Positions 31,885 to 41,659 are shown, counted from the first letter of the stretch. The stretch is 64,000 nt of DNA from Pseudomonas citrullilanati (GCF_030580855.1 NZ_JAUQOP010000034.1:1-64000), one strand, 5' to 3'. Made by a program: numbers and translations. Notes: a model not told the origin generated them from the sequence alone.

Positions 31885-34800
31885 GCGTCGGGTATGCCGA
31901 GCTGCATTGCCTGTCGAACTTCAGCTTCCAGCGTGGCGCCTCCAGCGCCCTGGAGTTATGCAGGCGGGCCAGCGAGCAGGGCTACCAGGCCCTGGCGATC
32001 ACCGACGAATGCACATTGGCCGGGATCGTCCGGGCCTGGCAGGCGGCCAGGGAACTGCAATTGCCCCTGATCGTCGGCAGCGAGATCCGCATCGAGAACG
32101 GTCCGAAGCTGGTGCTGCTGGTGGAAAACCTCGAGGGCTACCAGGCCTTGTGCCGGCTGATCACCCGCGCCCGCCGGCGCAGCGAGAAAGGCCATTACCG
32201 TATCGTCCGGGAGGACTTCCACGAGCCCTGGCCGGGCTTGCTGGCGCTGTGGGTGCCCGATGGCGACGCCCCCGAAGAACAGGGGCGCTGGCTCCAGTCG
32301 GTCTTCGCCGGGCGCCTGTGGCTGTCGGTCCAGTTGCATTGCGGGCAGGACGACCGGCGCCGCCTGGCCGAGTTGCAGGCGCTGGCGCAACGCCTCGGCC
32401 TTCCCGCCGTCGCCACGGGGGATGTGCACATGCACGTGCGCGGCCGGCGCGCCTTGCAGGACACCATGACCGCCATCCGCCACCACGTGACAGTCGCCGA
32501 GGCCGGCCAGCGCCTGCACCCCAATGGCGAGCGGCACCTGCGCAGTTGCCAGGCCCTGGCCGATCTCTACCCCCGCGCATTGCTCGACGAAACCCTGGTG
32601 ATCGCCCGGCGCTGCACCTTCGAACTCGATCAGTTGCGCTATCAATACCCGCGCGAATTGGTGCCCGAGGGCCATGACCCGACCTCCTGGCTGCGGGAAC
32701 TGACCGAGCGGGGCATGCGTGAACGCTGGAAAAAAGCTGTGCCGGACAAGGTGCGGGCGCAGATCGACAAGGAGCTGAGCCTGATCGCCGAGCTGGGCTA
32801 CGACAGCTATTTTCTCACCGTGCAGGATATCGTCAGCTTCGCCCGGCAGCAGCGCATCCTCTGCCAGGGACGTGGCTCGGCGGCCAACTCGGCGGTGTGC
32901 TATGCCCTGGGCATTACCGAAATCGATCCAGACCAGACTGACCTGCTGTTCGAGCGATTCCTGTCCAAGGAACGCAATGAGCCGCCGGACATCGATGTGG
33001 ACTTCGAACATGAGCGCCGCGAAGAGGTGCTGCAATACGTCTTCCGGCGCTACGGTCGCCATCGCGCGGCGCTGACGGCGGTGGTCAGCAGCTACCACGG
33101 CGCCGGGGCGGTGCGGGACGTCGCCAAGGCCCTGGGCCTGCCGCCGGACCAGGTCAACGCCCTGGCCGATTGTTGCGGTCGCTGGAGCGACGAGGCGCCG
33201 CCGGTGGATCGCCTGCGCGAGGGCGGTTTCGACCCGGACAGCCCGATATTGCGCCGGGTGCTCGGGCTGACCCAGCAACTGATCGGCTTTCCCCGCCACC
33301 TGTCCCAGCACCCCGGCGGCTTCGTGATTTCCGAGCAGCCCCTGGACACCCTGGTGCCGGTGGAAAATGCCGCCATGGCCGAGCGCACCATCATCCAGTG
33401 GGACAAGGACGACCTGGACGCCGTCGGGCTGCTCAAGGTGGACGTACTGGCCCTGGGCATGCTCAGTGCGATTCGCCGCTGCTTCGACCTGGTCGAACAC
33501 TATCGCGGCCAGCGCCATACCCTGGCGTCATTGCCCAAGGACGATCGGGCGACCTACGAGATGATCAGCCGCGCGGACACCATCGGCGTGTTCCAGATCG
33601 AATCACGGGCGCAGATGGCGATGTTGCCCCGGCTCAAGCCCAAGGCGTATTACGACCTGGTGATCGAAGTGGCGATCGTCCGGCCGGGGCCGATCCAGGG
33701 CGGCATGGTGCACCCGTACCTGAAGCGGCGAAATGGCGAGGAGGCCGTCATCTACCCATCGCAAAAGTTGGAAAAAGTACTCAGGCGAACCCTGGGTATT
33801 CCCCTGTTCCAGGAACAGGTCATGCAGATCGCCGTCGTCGCGGCCGACTACACCCCTGGCGAGGCCGACCAGTTGCGTCGCTCCATGGCCGCCTGGAAGC
33901 GCCACGGCGGGCTTGAGCCGCACCGGGAACGGTTGGCGGCTGGCATGGCGAAGAATGGCTACTCCCCTGAATTCGCCGCGCAGATCTTCGAGCAGATCAA
34001 GGGCTTCGGCAACTACGGCTTTCCCGAATCCCACGCGGCCAGTTTCGCCTTGCTGACCTACGTCAGCAGTTGGCTCAAGTGCCACGAGCCGGCGGCATTC
34101 GCCTGTGCCCTGATCAACAGTTGGCCCATGGGTTTCTACAGCCCGGACCAGATCCTGCAGGACGCCCGCCGGCATCAATTGCAGATCCGCCCGGTGGACG
34201 TGCGCGCCAGCGATTGGGATTGCAGCCTCGAACCCATGGAGGGCCGGCAACCGGCGATTCGCATGGGGCTGCGCCTGGTCAAGGGGTTTCGCGAGGAGGA
34301 TGCCCGGCGCATCGAAACGGCCCGCCGGCATCGGCCTTTCACTGATGTGGCCGACCTGGGCGAGCGCGCGCAACTCGATGCCCGGGCCCAGGCACAACTG
34401 GCCGATGCTGGTGCCTTGCACGGCTTGGCGGGCGACCGGCATCGCGCCCGTTGGGCGGTCGCCGGCGTGCAGAAGCAACTGGGCCTGTTCGCCGGCCTGC
34501 CCAGCCAGGAAGAACCGCCGGTGGCCTTGCCGAAACCCACCCTGGGGGAAAACCTGTTTGCCGACTACGCCACGCTGGGCACGACGCTGGGGCCTCATCC
34601 GCTGGCCTTGCTGCGCACCGAACTGCGTGCCCGGCGTTGCCGCAGTTCGCGGGAACTGCAGGACGTGGAGCATGGCCGCAACGTCAGCGTCGCCGGGCTG
34701 GTCACCGGCCGCCAGCGTCCGGGCACGGCCAGCGGCGTGACCTTCGTCACCCTGGAGGACGAGTTCGGCAACCTCAACGTGGTGGTCTGGCGCGACCTGG

Positions 34801-34958
34801 CGGAGCGCCAACGCAAAGTCCTGGTGGGCTCGCAGTTGCTTCGGGTCGACGGGCGCTGGGAAAGCGTCGGCGAGGTTCGCCACCTGATCGCCGGACGCTT
34901 GAGCGACCTGACCGAATTGCTGGCGGGCATCCAGGTGCAAAGCCGTGATTTCCGTTGA
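31881..34958 (+). CDS. dnaE2: Error-prone DNA polymerase III alpha subunit DnaE2 (ImuC)
   Basis: A 1025-residue polymerase of the C family used for SOS translesion synthesis. Domains in order: PHP (AELHCLSNFSFQRGASS at the start, ITDECTLAG near 36), polymerase palm with CQGRGSAANSAVCYALG near 330 and the catalytic acidic motif PPDIDVDFEHERR near 370, helix-hairpin-helix (YCRxP-like surface near 740-850), and a C-terminal OB fold from about 930 (VSVAGLVTGRQRPGTASGV). It has no separate exonuclease domain. Translation starts within the imuB stop, completing the lexA2-imuA-imuB-dnaE2 cassette. Confidence 0.96.
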   Translation: MSVGYAELHCLSNFSFQRGASSALELCRRASEQGYQALAITDECTLAGIVRAWQAARELQLPLIVGSEIRIENGPKLVLLVENLEGYQALCRLITRARRRSEKGHYRIVREDFHEPWPGLLALWVPDGDAPEEQGRWLQSVFAGRLWLSVQLHCGQDDRRRLAELQALAQRLGLPAVATGDVHMHVRGRRALQDTMTAIRHHVTVAEAGQRLHPNGERHLRSCQALADLYPRALLDETLVIARRCTFELDQLRYQYPRELVPEGHDPTSWLRELTERGMRERWKKAVPDKVRAQIDKELSLIAELGYDSYFLTVQDIVSFARQQRILCQGRGSAANSAVCYALGITEIDPDQTDLLFERFLSKERNEPPDIDVDFEHERREEVLQYVFRRYGRHRAALTAVVSSYHGAGAVRDVAKALGLPPDQVNALADCCGRWSDEAPPVDRLREGGFDPDSPILRRVLGLTQQLIGFPRHLSQHPGGFVISEQPLDTLVPVENAAMAERTIIQWDKDDLDAVGLLKVDVLALGMLSAIRRCFDLVEHYRGQRHTLASLPKDDRATYEMISRADTIGVFQIESRAQMAMLPRLKPKAYYDLVIEVAIVRPGPIQGGMVHPYLKRRNGEEAVIYPSQKLEKVLRRTLGIPLFQEQVMQIAVVAADYTPGEADQLRRSMAAWKRHGGLEPHRERLAAGMAKNGYSPEFAAQIFEQIKGFGNYGFPESHAASFALLTYVSSWLKCHEPAAFACALINSWPMGFYSPDQILQDARRHQLQIRPVDVRASDWDCSLEPMEGRQPAIRMGLRLVKGFREEDARRIETARRHRPFTDVADLGERAQLDARAQAQLADAGALHGLAGDRHRARWAVAGVQKQLGLFAGLPSQEEPPVALPKPTLGENLFADYATLGTTLGPHPLALLRTELRARRCRSSRELQDVEHGRNVSVAGLVTGRQRPGTASGVTFVTLEDEFGNLNVVVWRDLAERQRKVLVGSQLLRVDGRWESVGEVRHLIAGRLSDLTELLAGIQVQSRDFR

Positions 34959-35073
34959 CCGGTGGGTGAGGCGAGGGCACTGGCTTGCTCGCTACGATGA
35001 GCGCCCGCACCGGTTGCCATGAAACCAAACGCAACCGCCGCGCTCGAAGCTCTGAGCACAAGGGCGTCGTGGT

Positions 35074-37227
35074 ATGCCGATTCCCAGCAGGCCTGTCGAG
35101 GTTCACAGTCGTCTCATGCAGTTCTTATCCCAGAATCACGGATGCCTCGGTTGGGGCGGTGAAATGGCCGGGCGCATCCGCGCGTTCGATTGGCGCCAGA
35201 CCGAACTGGGCGCCATCGAGCAGTGGGGCGCCAGCTTGCGCAACGCGGTCCAGGTGCTGCTGGCGTCGCCCCTGCCGATGGTGATGCTGTGGGGACGCCA
35301 GGGTTTCATGATCTACAACGACGCCTATGCCGAGTTCGCCGGCGGTCGCCACCCGTACCTGTTGGGGTGTGCGGTGGAGCTGGGCTGGCCGGAGGTGGCC
35401 GATTTCAACCGCCACGTGCTGGACGTCTGCCTGGCCGGCGGCACCTTGTCCTATCGCAACAAGGAACTGGTGCTGCTGCGTGACGGCAAGCCCGAAGACG
35501 TCTGGATGGACCTCTACTACAGCCCGGTGCCCGGTGAGGACCAGGCGCCGGCCGGGGTCTTGGCGGTCGTGGTGGAAACCACCGAACACGTGTTGACCGA
35601 GCGAGCCCGGCAAGAGGCCGAGCGCAGCTACCGCGCCGTCAATGAGCGTATCCAGTTGGCGCTGTCGGCCGGCCCCCTGCTCGGGTCGTTCGTCTGGGAC
35701 ATCCAGGCCGACAGGCTCTCCGGCGACGAGCGTTTCGCCCGCAGCTTCAACTATCCGCCGGATTGTCCGCTGGATGCGCTGCCCATCGAGATCGCCCGCC
35801 AGCGCATCCACCCGGATGACCTCGACGAAGTGAACCAACGGGTCGAATTGACCGTGCGCACCGGTACTCCCTACAGCGCTGAATATCGGATACGTCGCCA
35901 GGGCGGCGATTACCTCTGGGTGCTCGCGAGCGGGCGGTGCGAGTTCGACGCCCAGGGCAAGCCCCTGCGTTTCCCCGGCGTGCTGATCGACATCCATGAG
36001 CGCAAGAGCGCCGAAGCCTCGCTGCTCAAGTTCACCCGGGACCTGGAACAGCGCGTCGCCAACGAAGTGCAGGCGCGACTGGCCGCCGAAGAGCAGTTGC
36101 GCCAGTCGCAAAAGCTCGAGTCCATCGGTGGCCTCACCGGCGGCGTGGCCCATGACTTCAATAACCTGCTGCAAGTGATCGCCGGCAACCTGCACTTGCT
36201 GGCTCGCCACGAACCGAACAACCTCAACGTGCAACGGCGGGTCGGTGCTTCCCTCGAAGCCGTGGAGCGCGGCGCCAAGCTGTCCACGCAACTGCTGGCC
36301 TTCGCCCGGCGCCAGCCGTTGTCACCGGCGGTCTACAACCCCCGGCGCATCTACGACGGCCTGGTCGAGCTGCTGCAACGAGCCTTGGGCGAAACCATCC
36401 AGATCGAAGTAGCCTTGCCCGAGACCCCTTGGTGCATCCACGTCGACCGCAACCAACTGGAAAACGCCCTGTTGAACCTGGCGATCAACGCGCGCGATGC
36501 CATGGGCGGCGAGGGTACCATCCGCATGATCGGCGAAAACATCGTGCTCGACGAAGCGTCCTGCGCCGGCAAGGACATCCCGCCGGGCGAGTATGTGCGA
36601 CTGTCGGTGATCGACCGCGGCGCCGGCATGCCGCCCGACATCCTGAACCAGGTGTTCGAGCCGTTCTTCACCACCAAGACCGAAGGCCAGGGAACCGGGT
36701 TGGGGCTGAGCATGGTGTTCGGTTTCGTCAAGCAGAGTGGCGGCCATATCGAGATCGCCAGCGACCTGGGCAAGGGCACCCGGGCGCACATGTACTTCCC
36801 CCGCAGTTGCCAGCCGGAAACCGGCGAAGACCGGCCACCGCAACCGTTCCAGGCCGGAGGGCAGGAGACGATCCTGGTGGTGGAGGACAACGACGAGGTG
36901 CGCAGCGCATCGGTGGAACTGCTGGAGCAGTCCGGCTACCGCACGCTGACCGCTGCCAACGGCGACGCGGCCATGAAACTGCTGCTCGACGGCGCATCGG
37001 TGGACCTGATCTTCAGCGACGTGGTCATGCCCGGCCTGATCAAGAGCTCCGACCTGGCGGCGTGGGCAAAAATGCAGGTCCCGCCGGTGCCGGTACTGTT
37101 CACCTCGGGCCACACCCGCGACATCATTTCCCAGAACCATCAACTGAGCCCCGACACCCATCTGCTGAGCAAGCCCTATGGCCCCGAGGCGCTGACCGCC
37201 ATGGTCAGGTCGGTCCTGGGCGGGTGA
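35074..37227 (+). CDS. Hybrid sensor histidine kinase (PAS, HisKA, HATPase, receiver)
   Basis: A 717-residue predicted cytoplasmic kinase with no membrane helices. Two PAS-like sensor domains cover about 50-165 and 190-310, a short coiled coil (KFTRDLEQRVANEVQARLAA) leads to HisKA with the phosphorylated His in GGVAHDFNNLLQ near 355, the ATPase domain has NLAINARDAM, DRGAGMPP and GTGLGLSMVFG, and a C-terminal receiver (ILVVEDNDEVR, LIFSDVVMPG, LLSKPYG) receives the phosphate. An ATG at 35116 is an alternative start. No partner regulator is adjacent. The stimulus is unknown; soluble PAS kinases of this kind often sense light, oxygen or redox. Confidence 0.93.
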   Translation: MPIPSRPVEVHSRLMQFLSQNHGCLGWGGEMAGRIRAFDWRQTELGAIEQWGASLRNAVQVLLASPLPMVMLWGRQGFMIYNDAYAEFAGGRHPYLLGCAVELGWPEVADFNRHVLDVCLAGGTLSYRNKELVLLRDGKPEDVWMDLYYSPVPGEDQAPAGVLAVVVETTEHVLTERARQEAERSYRAVNERIQLALSAGPLLGSFVWDIQADRLSGDERFARSFNYPPDCPLDALPIEIARQRIHPDDLDEVNQRVELTVRTGTPYSAEYRIRRQGGDYLWVLASGRCEFDAQGKPLRFPGVLIDIHERKSAEASLLKFTRDLEQRVANEVQARLAAEEQLRQSQKLESIGGLTGGVAHDFNNLLQVIAGNLHLLARHEPNNLNVQRRVGASLEAVERGAKLSTQLLAFARRQPLSPAVYNPRRIYDGLVELLQRALGETIQIEVALPETPWCIHVDRNQLENALLNLAINARDAMGGEGTIRMIGENIVLDEASCAGKDIPPGEYVRLSVIDRGAGMPPDILNQVFEPFFTTKTEGQGTGLGLSMVFGFVKQSGGHIEIASDLGKGTRAHMYFPRSCQPETGEDRPPQPFQAGGQETILVVEDNDEVRSASVELLEQSGYRTLTAANGDAAMKLLLDGASVDLIFSDVVMPGLIKSSDLAAWAKMQVPPVPVLFTSGHTRDIISQNHQLSPDTHLLSKPYGPEALTAMVRSVLGG

Positions 37228-37317
37228 CGCCGGCAAACAAATGGAACCGAAACCGTCGTCCCGCCTTCGAATGAACAGGGTCGGTCATCAACCGGCCCTG
37301 TCATGAACGAGGTGGCT

Positions 37318-37584
37318 ATGAACGACGACCCTGCAAACACCCAGCAACAAGGCCAGCCGCGCAACGACCCGGCCATCGACCCCCAGCTCCCGCCTTCGCA
37401 GACGGACACCCAGCCCGTCAGCCCCGCCGGAACCGATCAGGCCCAGAGCGCCGCGAGCGAAGTCGACCAGAAGAACCATCACCAGGACAACGACAACACC
37501 TTCAGTCCGGGCTTCAAGCCAGACCCGGACCGGCCTGAGTCGGGTGAGAGCACGGATGCCGATATCGATACCGATGGGGGTTAG
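37318..37584 (+). CDS. Small disordered hypothetical protein
   Basis: An 88-residue, very hydrophilic protein rich in Asp, Gln, Pro and Asn (MNDDPANTQQQGQPRNDPAI at the start, DADIDTDGG at the end), with no hydrophobic core, so it is probably intrinsically disordered. GAGGTGG seven bases before the ATG supports translation. Such small acidic proteins are common in pseudomonads next to stress genes, but I know no function. A hairpin follows. Confidence 0.7.
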   Translation: MNDDPANTQQQGQPRNDPAIDPQLPPSQTDTQPVSPAGTDQAQSAASEVDQKNHHQDNDNTFSPGFKPDPDRPESGESTDADIDTDGG

Positions 37585-37600
37585 CCGAAGCTCTAACGTC

Positions 37601-37632
37601 GAAGCCTTGCAGGCGCAGACCTGCAAGGCTTC
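37601..37632 (+). terminator. Hairpin after the disordered-protein gene
   Basis: GAAGCCTTGCAGG and CCTGCAAGGCTTC form a perfect 13-bp stem with a six-base loop, 16 bases after the stop. No T run follows, so strength is uncertain. Confidence 0.6.
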
Positions 37633-37649
37633 GCGGTCATGCAGAGAAC

Positions 37650-37673
37650 AAGCCCGGCACCACGGCCGGGCTT
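37650..37673 (-). terminator. Terminator of the DUF4142 gene
   Basis: AAGCCCGGC and GCCGGGCTT pair just downstream of the leftward DUF4142 stop; on that strand the stem is followed by TTGTTCT. Confidence 0.65.
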
Positions 37674-37679
37674 GCTGCA

Positions 37680-38201
37680 TTACTTGCTGGGATGGGCGGC
37701 CTGGAGCTTCTTGGCGGCGTCCAGGTGATGTTGCAGGTCTGGCAGCATCTTCTGGGCGAATGCCTTGAGCTCGGTGTTGCCGGCCTTTTTGTCGTCCGTC
37801 ACGGTCTCGGCTTCTTTCTTGAACAGCTCGATGGTTTCTTCGTGGGCCTTCACCTGGTTGTTGGCGTAGGCCGCATCGAAGGACTCATCACGCATGTCGA
37901 GGATCTTGGCCTTGGCCTTTTTCACCAGTGTGGTTTCGTCCGGCACTTCGATGTCGTGTTTTTTCGCCAGGGCCATCAGTTCCTGGTTGGCCTTGGTGTG
38001 ATCGGCGATCATCTTGTTGGCGAACTCCTTGACGTCCGCCGAGGCGCTTTTCTCCAGGGCCAGCTTGCTGGTTTCGATTTCCGCGATCCCACCGGCCGCC
38101 GCGTTGTCGACGAAGTCGTTGGAAGTCGCAGCCCAGGCTGTGCCCATGCTGGTGCTCAAGGCGATAGCCAGGCCGAGTTGACGCAGGGTAAATCCGTCCA
38201 T
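37680..38201 (-). CDS. DUF4142 exported protein
   Basis: A 173-residue exported protein. A Sec signal (GLAIALSTSMGTAWA-AT) is followed by a long-helix DUF4142 domain, related to the ferritin-like/DUF305 fold, with ADVKEFANKMIADHTKANQE near 55 and a C-terminal MLPDLQHHLDAAKKL. Function in the family is not established; periplasmic stress or metal roles have been proposed. The start MDGFTLRQLG is favoured because it fits the signal peptide; the upstream ATG would add 17 charged residues. It faces the disordered-protein gene across two hairpins. Confidence 0.87.
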   Translation of the reverse strand: MDGFTLRQLGLAIALSTSMGTAWAATSNDFVDNAAAGGIAEIETSKLALEKSASADVKEFANKMIADHTKANQELMALAKKHDIEVPDETTLVKKAKAKILDMRDESFDAAYANNQVKAHEETIELFKKEAETVTDDKKAGNTELKAFAQKMLPDLQHHLDAAKKLQAAHPSK

Positions 38202-38433
38202 AGGTAAGTCTCCGCTGAGGGTTAAAGGACGATTCGTTTCGTCTCTGTGCAATGGAGGGCCCGGGGCGGAGAAAGGTTTGCTTGGAAAGCGCAGCGCGAC
38301 GACGAACGGTCACCGCTGGTCGGATAGGCGGTCGACAGAACCCCGTCGGGGAGGCCATCCTGATAATCGACGGGCGCCGCAAGCGGGAGCCGCGAGGGCG
38401 TCTGCCACCGACCCACCAGAAAGGAGGTGTTCC

Positions 38434-38673
38434 ATGCCGGTGTCTCACGATTTGTGCCAGGATCTCAACTGCACAAAAGACCACATCCAGCAAAAACGCA
38501 GCGAGAACCCAAGGCTCGACTCGTTACTTCACAAATACTCCCAACTTGATGCCGAGGTGGTCGACGCCGAGAAGCCGTCTTCCCCAGCCTTGTCCGACGA
38601 CGCCCTGGAAACGCTCAAGAAAAAGCGCTTGTTGATCAAGGACCAGATTGCCGAGCACCTGCAGATGCAGTGA
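38434..38673 (+). CDS. DUF465 (YdcH-like) small protein
   Basis: A 79-residue protein starting MPVSHDLCQDLNCTKDHIQQ behind a strong AAAGGAGGT. It is a helical hairpin with LLHKYSQLDAEVVDAE and a C-terminal ETLKKKRLLIKDQIAEHLQ, matching the DUF465/YdcH family of short coiled-coil proteins with unknown function. It lies alone between two leftward genes and is probably transcribed from its own promoter in the 230-base gap upstream. Confidence 0.85.
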   Translation: MPVSHDLCQDLNCTKDHIQQKRSENPRLDSLLHKYSQLDAEVVDAEKPSSPALSDDALETLKKKRLLIKDQIAEHLQMQ

Positions 38674-38730
38674 CAGGCCGATCCGAAACCCCGGGTATTG
38701 CCGGGGCCCTTGGATCGGCAGGGGGCCGTC

Positions 38731-38773
38731 GTGGCGAGGGCGCTTGCTCCCGTCGGGCCGCGAAGCGGCCCCC
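38731..38773. repeat. Single REP-like element
   Basis: GTGGCGAGGGCGCTTGCTCC followed by CGTCGGGCCGCGAAGCGGCC has two short hairpins typical of pseudomonad REP sequences, in single copy, downstream of the convergent DUF465 and LysR genes. Confidence 0.6.
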
Positions 38774-38795
38774 CATCTACTTGCATGACCCTTCT

Positions 38796-39659
38796 TCAGC
38801 TCAACGGATCCCAACGTTGGGACCAGTCGCTGCCGGTCCTGACGATGTCTCGCAACACCTCGAACGCCTGCTGCAACGCCGCTGAATCCCTGTCCCGGGA
38901 GTAGACGAGGTAGGTCGGGTAGTTGAATTCCGGCGCCTTCGGCACCCGTTCCAGGATGCCGCTGTCCAGGTAGCTCTGCACGACACGGGTGCGGAAGTAG
39001 CCGCTGCCGCCATGCTCCAGGATGTACTGCAAGGCCAGCGGGCCGAGGTTGAAGGTCACGGCCGCCTTGGCTTTGTCGGGGAGCGCCGTGTCGTGCTGGC
39101 GACGGAAATCGGCGCACCAGTCGATGTACACGTAGGGCTCGGGGCATGCGGCGAGGCGCACGAGGATCAGCTTCTCTTCCAGCAATTGCTCCACTTGCAG
39201 CCGTGGCCAGTATTCGGGCTGGTACACCACCGCCGCGTCCAGCAGGCCCAGCTCCAGCTGTTGCAGCAGTGTTTCACCGTCGCGGATGTCCATGCGCAGG
39301 GCATGTCCGGGAATCCTTTGGCGCAGTGCCCCGGCCCAGGCGAGCATCAATGGGTTGCACAGGCTGACCTCGCCACCCAGGTGCAAGACGTTGCGATAGC
39401 CTTCGGGCAGCGGCAAGTCCCGGCGGGCCGCTTCCCAGGTCTGCACGAGTTGGTTGGCATAGACCACGAACGCTTCGCCATCGGCGGTCAGCCGCGCGCC
39501 GGCGCGGTTGCGCACGAACAGCGCGCAACCGAGCTGGCTTTCGAGCTTCTGCACCCGGGCGGTGATTGCCGTCTGGGTGACGTGGAGTTTTTCGGCCGCG
39601 GCCGCGAGGCTGCCGTGGCGGACAATTTCCAGGAAGGTGCGGGCGAGGTCGATGTCCAT
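38796..39659 (-). CDS. LysR-family transcriptional regulator downstream of hoxX
   Basis: A 287-residue LysR protein with an N-terminal helix-turn-helix (VRHGSLAAAAEKLHVTQTAI, then ARVQKLESQLGCALFVR) and an effector domain that starts near 90 (NVLHLGGEVSLCNPL). It resembles the group lacking a clear divergent target. It is read on the same strand as the HoxX gene and starts 64 bases after its stop, so the two may be co-transcribed. MDIDLARTFLEIV is the usual LysR opening. Confidence 0.92.
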   Translation of the reverse strand: MDIDLARTFLEIVRHGSLAAAAEKLHVTQTAITARVQKLESQLGCALFVRNRAGARLTADGEAFVVYANQLVQTWEAARRDLPLPEGYRNVLHLGGEVSLCNPLMLAWAGALRQRIPGHALRMDIRDGETLLQQLELGLLDAAVVYQPEYWPRLQVEQLLEEKLILVRLAACPEPYVYIDWCADFRRQHDTALPDKAKAAVTFNLGPLALQYILEHGGSGYFRTRVVQSYLDSGILERVPKAPEFNYPTYLVYSRDRDSAALQQAFEVLRDIVRTGSDWSQRWDPLS

Positions 39660-39723
39660 GTTCAGGCCAGTACGGGGGAAGCGGGCATTGTAAGAGCTGC
39701 CACGCTTGCCCGATACCGGGGAA

Positions 39724-41442
39724 TTACTGGACGGCCTGGGCCTGCTCGGTTCGCGCCCACGGCGCCACCAGGCGTTGCGGCGTGCGGCAGGCGCGGTGCT
39801 TGAACACGAATCGACGGCACTTCTCGGCAAAGCCGTGGCGGTTGTCCACCATGTCGCGGCGCATCTGTGCCAGCTCGCCGTCGCGACAAGCCTGGATTGC
39901 CGGCAGGCTGCGTTCGGCCTTGCGCACCCGCAGGCTTTCATAGGCCGGATCGAGCAGGGCGCTGTTGGCCCGTTGTAACAGCCACAGGCCGAACTCGTCG
40001 GGACAGCGCGGGCCGATTTCCTGGACCATGCCATCGTCCAGGGCCTGGGTGGCGCTGATGGGCAGGCAATCCTGGGTGAGTGCGCGTGCCCTGTCCGGAC
40101 CCACGGCCCGCGGCAGGCTGTAGGTCCAGTATTCCGAGCCATACAGGCCCATGGTCGCGTAGTGGGGGTTGAGCACGATGTCACGCCGCGCCAGCACGAT
40201 GTCCGCCGCCAGGGCCAGCATCACGCCGCCGGCCCCGGCATTGCCGGTCAAGCCGCTGACCACCAGCTGCCGGGCGCTGAGCAGTTCAAGGCAGACGTCG
40301 TCGATGGCCTGGATGTTGGCCCAGGCTTCCAGCCCGGGGTCGGCGGCGGCCTGGATCACGTTCAGGTGCACGCCGTTGGAAAAGCTGCCGCGGCCGCCAC
40401 GCACCAGCAGCACTTCGGTGTCCCGGGACTTGGCCCAGCGCAACGCCTCCGCCAGGCGCTGGCATTGCTCGGTGCTCATCGCGCCGTTGTAGAACTCGAA
40501 CGTCAATTCGCCCACATGGCCGCACTCGCGGTAGCGGATGGGTTGGTAGGGTTCGTCGCTGAACGGTTGACGGGCCGGTGAACCTTCGATGACCGGAACG
40601 CCCGCGAGCCGTTGTGCCAGCACGTGGCGCGCCGGTCGCTTGAAGGTCTGCTCGCCGGGCTGCGGCTTGAGGCGCAGGGAACCGATCCACAGGCTGGCAT
40701 CGCCGGTCGCGACCAGCACCGCATCGTCACGCACGGCCAGCAGGTCCCCGGGCACGCCGCGACGCCCATCCAGATGGGCGTCGTACAAATAGAACTGACC
40801 GCCGGCCAGGCTGGCCAGCACGCCTGGCTGGCCGTCAGCGGCGTCGATGCAGCGCTTGATGAACGCGCTGTTGTCGTGCCAGCTGAACGTGCGGTCGTCC
40901 TGAGTCATGTTCGGTTGCAGGCGTCCGACGACGTCGCGATCACTGTAGTCCAGCGGCACTGGCGTGAAGCCATCGAGGAATTTTCGCACGACCTCGCGGA
41001 CGCACTGGACCGCGGCATCGCTGACCGGCCCGTTGTACAGCTCGGATTTGCGCAGGCCTTCGGGCAGGTGGAATTGGCAAGTGGCCCAGACCGGCCCGGC
41101 ATCCATCTCTTCGACGGCTTGCAGCGCCGTGACGCCCCAGTGTTCGGGTTGGCGCATGATGGCCCAGTCCAGGGCACTGGCGCCGCGATCACCGACAATG
41201 CCGGGGTGGATAATCACCACCGGACGCCGGGGGTTGCGCCACAGTCGCTGGGGGACCCGGTCCTTGAGAAAGGGGCAGATCACCAGGTCGGCCCCGCTGT
41301 CTTCGATCTCCCGGCAGACCGTGTCCGGATCGGTGAACAGCACGACGCTGGGGCGATAGCCGGATTCGCGCAGGTCCAGCCAGACGCGCTGGGTCAGGCC
41401 GTTGAACGCGCTCGAGAGCAGGATGATCTTCAGTGCAGGCAT
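39724..41442 (-). CDS. hoxX: HoxX-type protein (formyltransferase plus enoyl-CoA-hydratase domains)
   Basis: A 572-residue two-domain protein. The N-terminal half has the formyl-tetrahydrofolate-transferase fold with the IHPGIVGDRGASALDWAI loop near 77. The C-terminal half is crotonase-like with GSFSNGVHLNVIQAA near 356, GNAGAGGVMLALAADIVLAR near 400 and the MGLYGSEYWTYSLPRAVG segment. In hydrogen-oxidising bacteria HoxX turns a formyl unit through formyl-CoA into the CO ligand of NiFe-hydrogenase. AAGGAAGGG precedes the ATG. No hydrogenase gene is in the window; only a LysR gene follows. The architecture call is strong, the hydrogenase role here doubtful. Confidence 0.88.
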   Translation of the reverse strand: MPALKIILLSSAFNGLTQRVWLDLRESGYRPSVVLFTDPDTVCREIEDSGADLVICPFLKDRVPQRLWRNPRRPVVIIHPGIVGDRGASALDWAIMRQPEHWGVTALQAVEEMDAGPVWATCQFHLPEGLRKSELYNGPVSDAAVQCVREVVRKFLDGFTPVPLDYSDRDVVGRLQPNMTQDDRTFSWHDNSAFIKRCIDAADGQPGVLASLAGGQFYLYDAHLDGRRGVPGDLLAVRDDAVLVATGDASLWIGSLRLKPQPGEQTFKRPARHVLAQRLAGVPVIEGSPARQPFSDEPYQPIRYRECGHVGELTFEFYNGAMSTEQCQRLAEALRWAKSRDTEVLLVRGGRGSFSNGVHLNVIQAAADPGLEAWANIQAIDDVCLELLSARQLVVSGLTGNAGAGGVMLALAADIVLARRDIVLNPHYATMGLYGSEYWTYSLPRAVGPDRARALTQDCLPISATQALDDGMVQEIGPRCPDEFGLWLLQRANSALLDPAYESLRVRKAERSLPAIQACRDGELAQMRRDMVDNRHGFAEKCRRFVFKHRACRTPQRLVAPWARTEQAQAVQ

Positions 41443-41593
41443 GGAATTCCCTTCCTTGAGATGAGCAGGCGCAGGCTCCCGATGAGCCGTCCCTGGCTGA
41501 TGGAGGCGTCAAGTTAGCCGTTGAAGGAGGGGGCGAAGCTGACAGGGATCAAGGTTGTGTGCGCTGGGGGAATTTCAGCGGCGCGCAGAAACA

Positions 41594-41620
41594 CGAATCC
41601 CGCCACGGGGGCGGGATTCG
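41594..41620 (-). terminator. Terminator of the SCP2 gene
   Basis: CGAATCCCGCC and GGCGGGATTCG form an 11-bp stem 40 bases past the leftward SCP2 stop, followed on that strand by TGTTTCTG. Confidence 0.65.
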
Positions 41621-41659
41621 CTTGCAGGCGACAGGCGCGCGAAGGGCGCGGGCCTGGTC

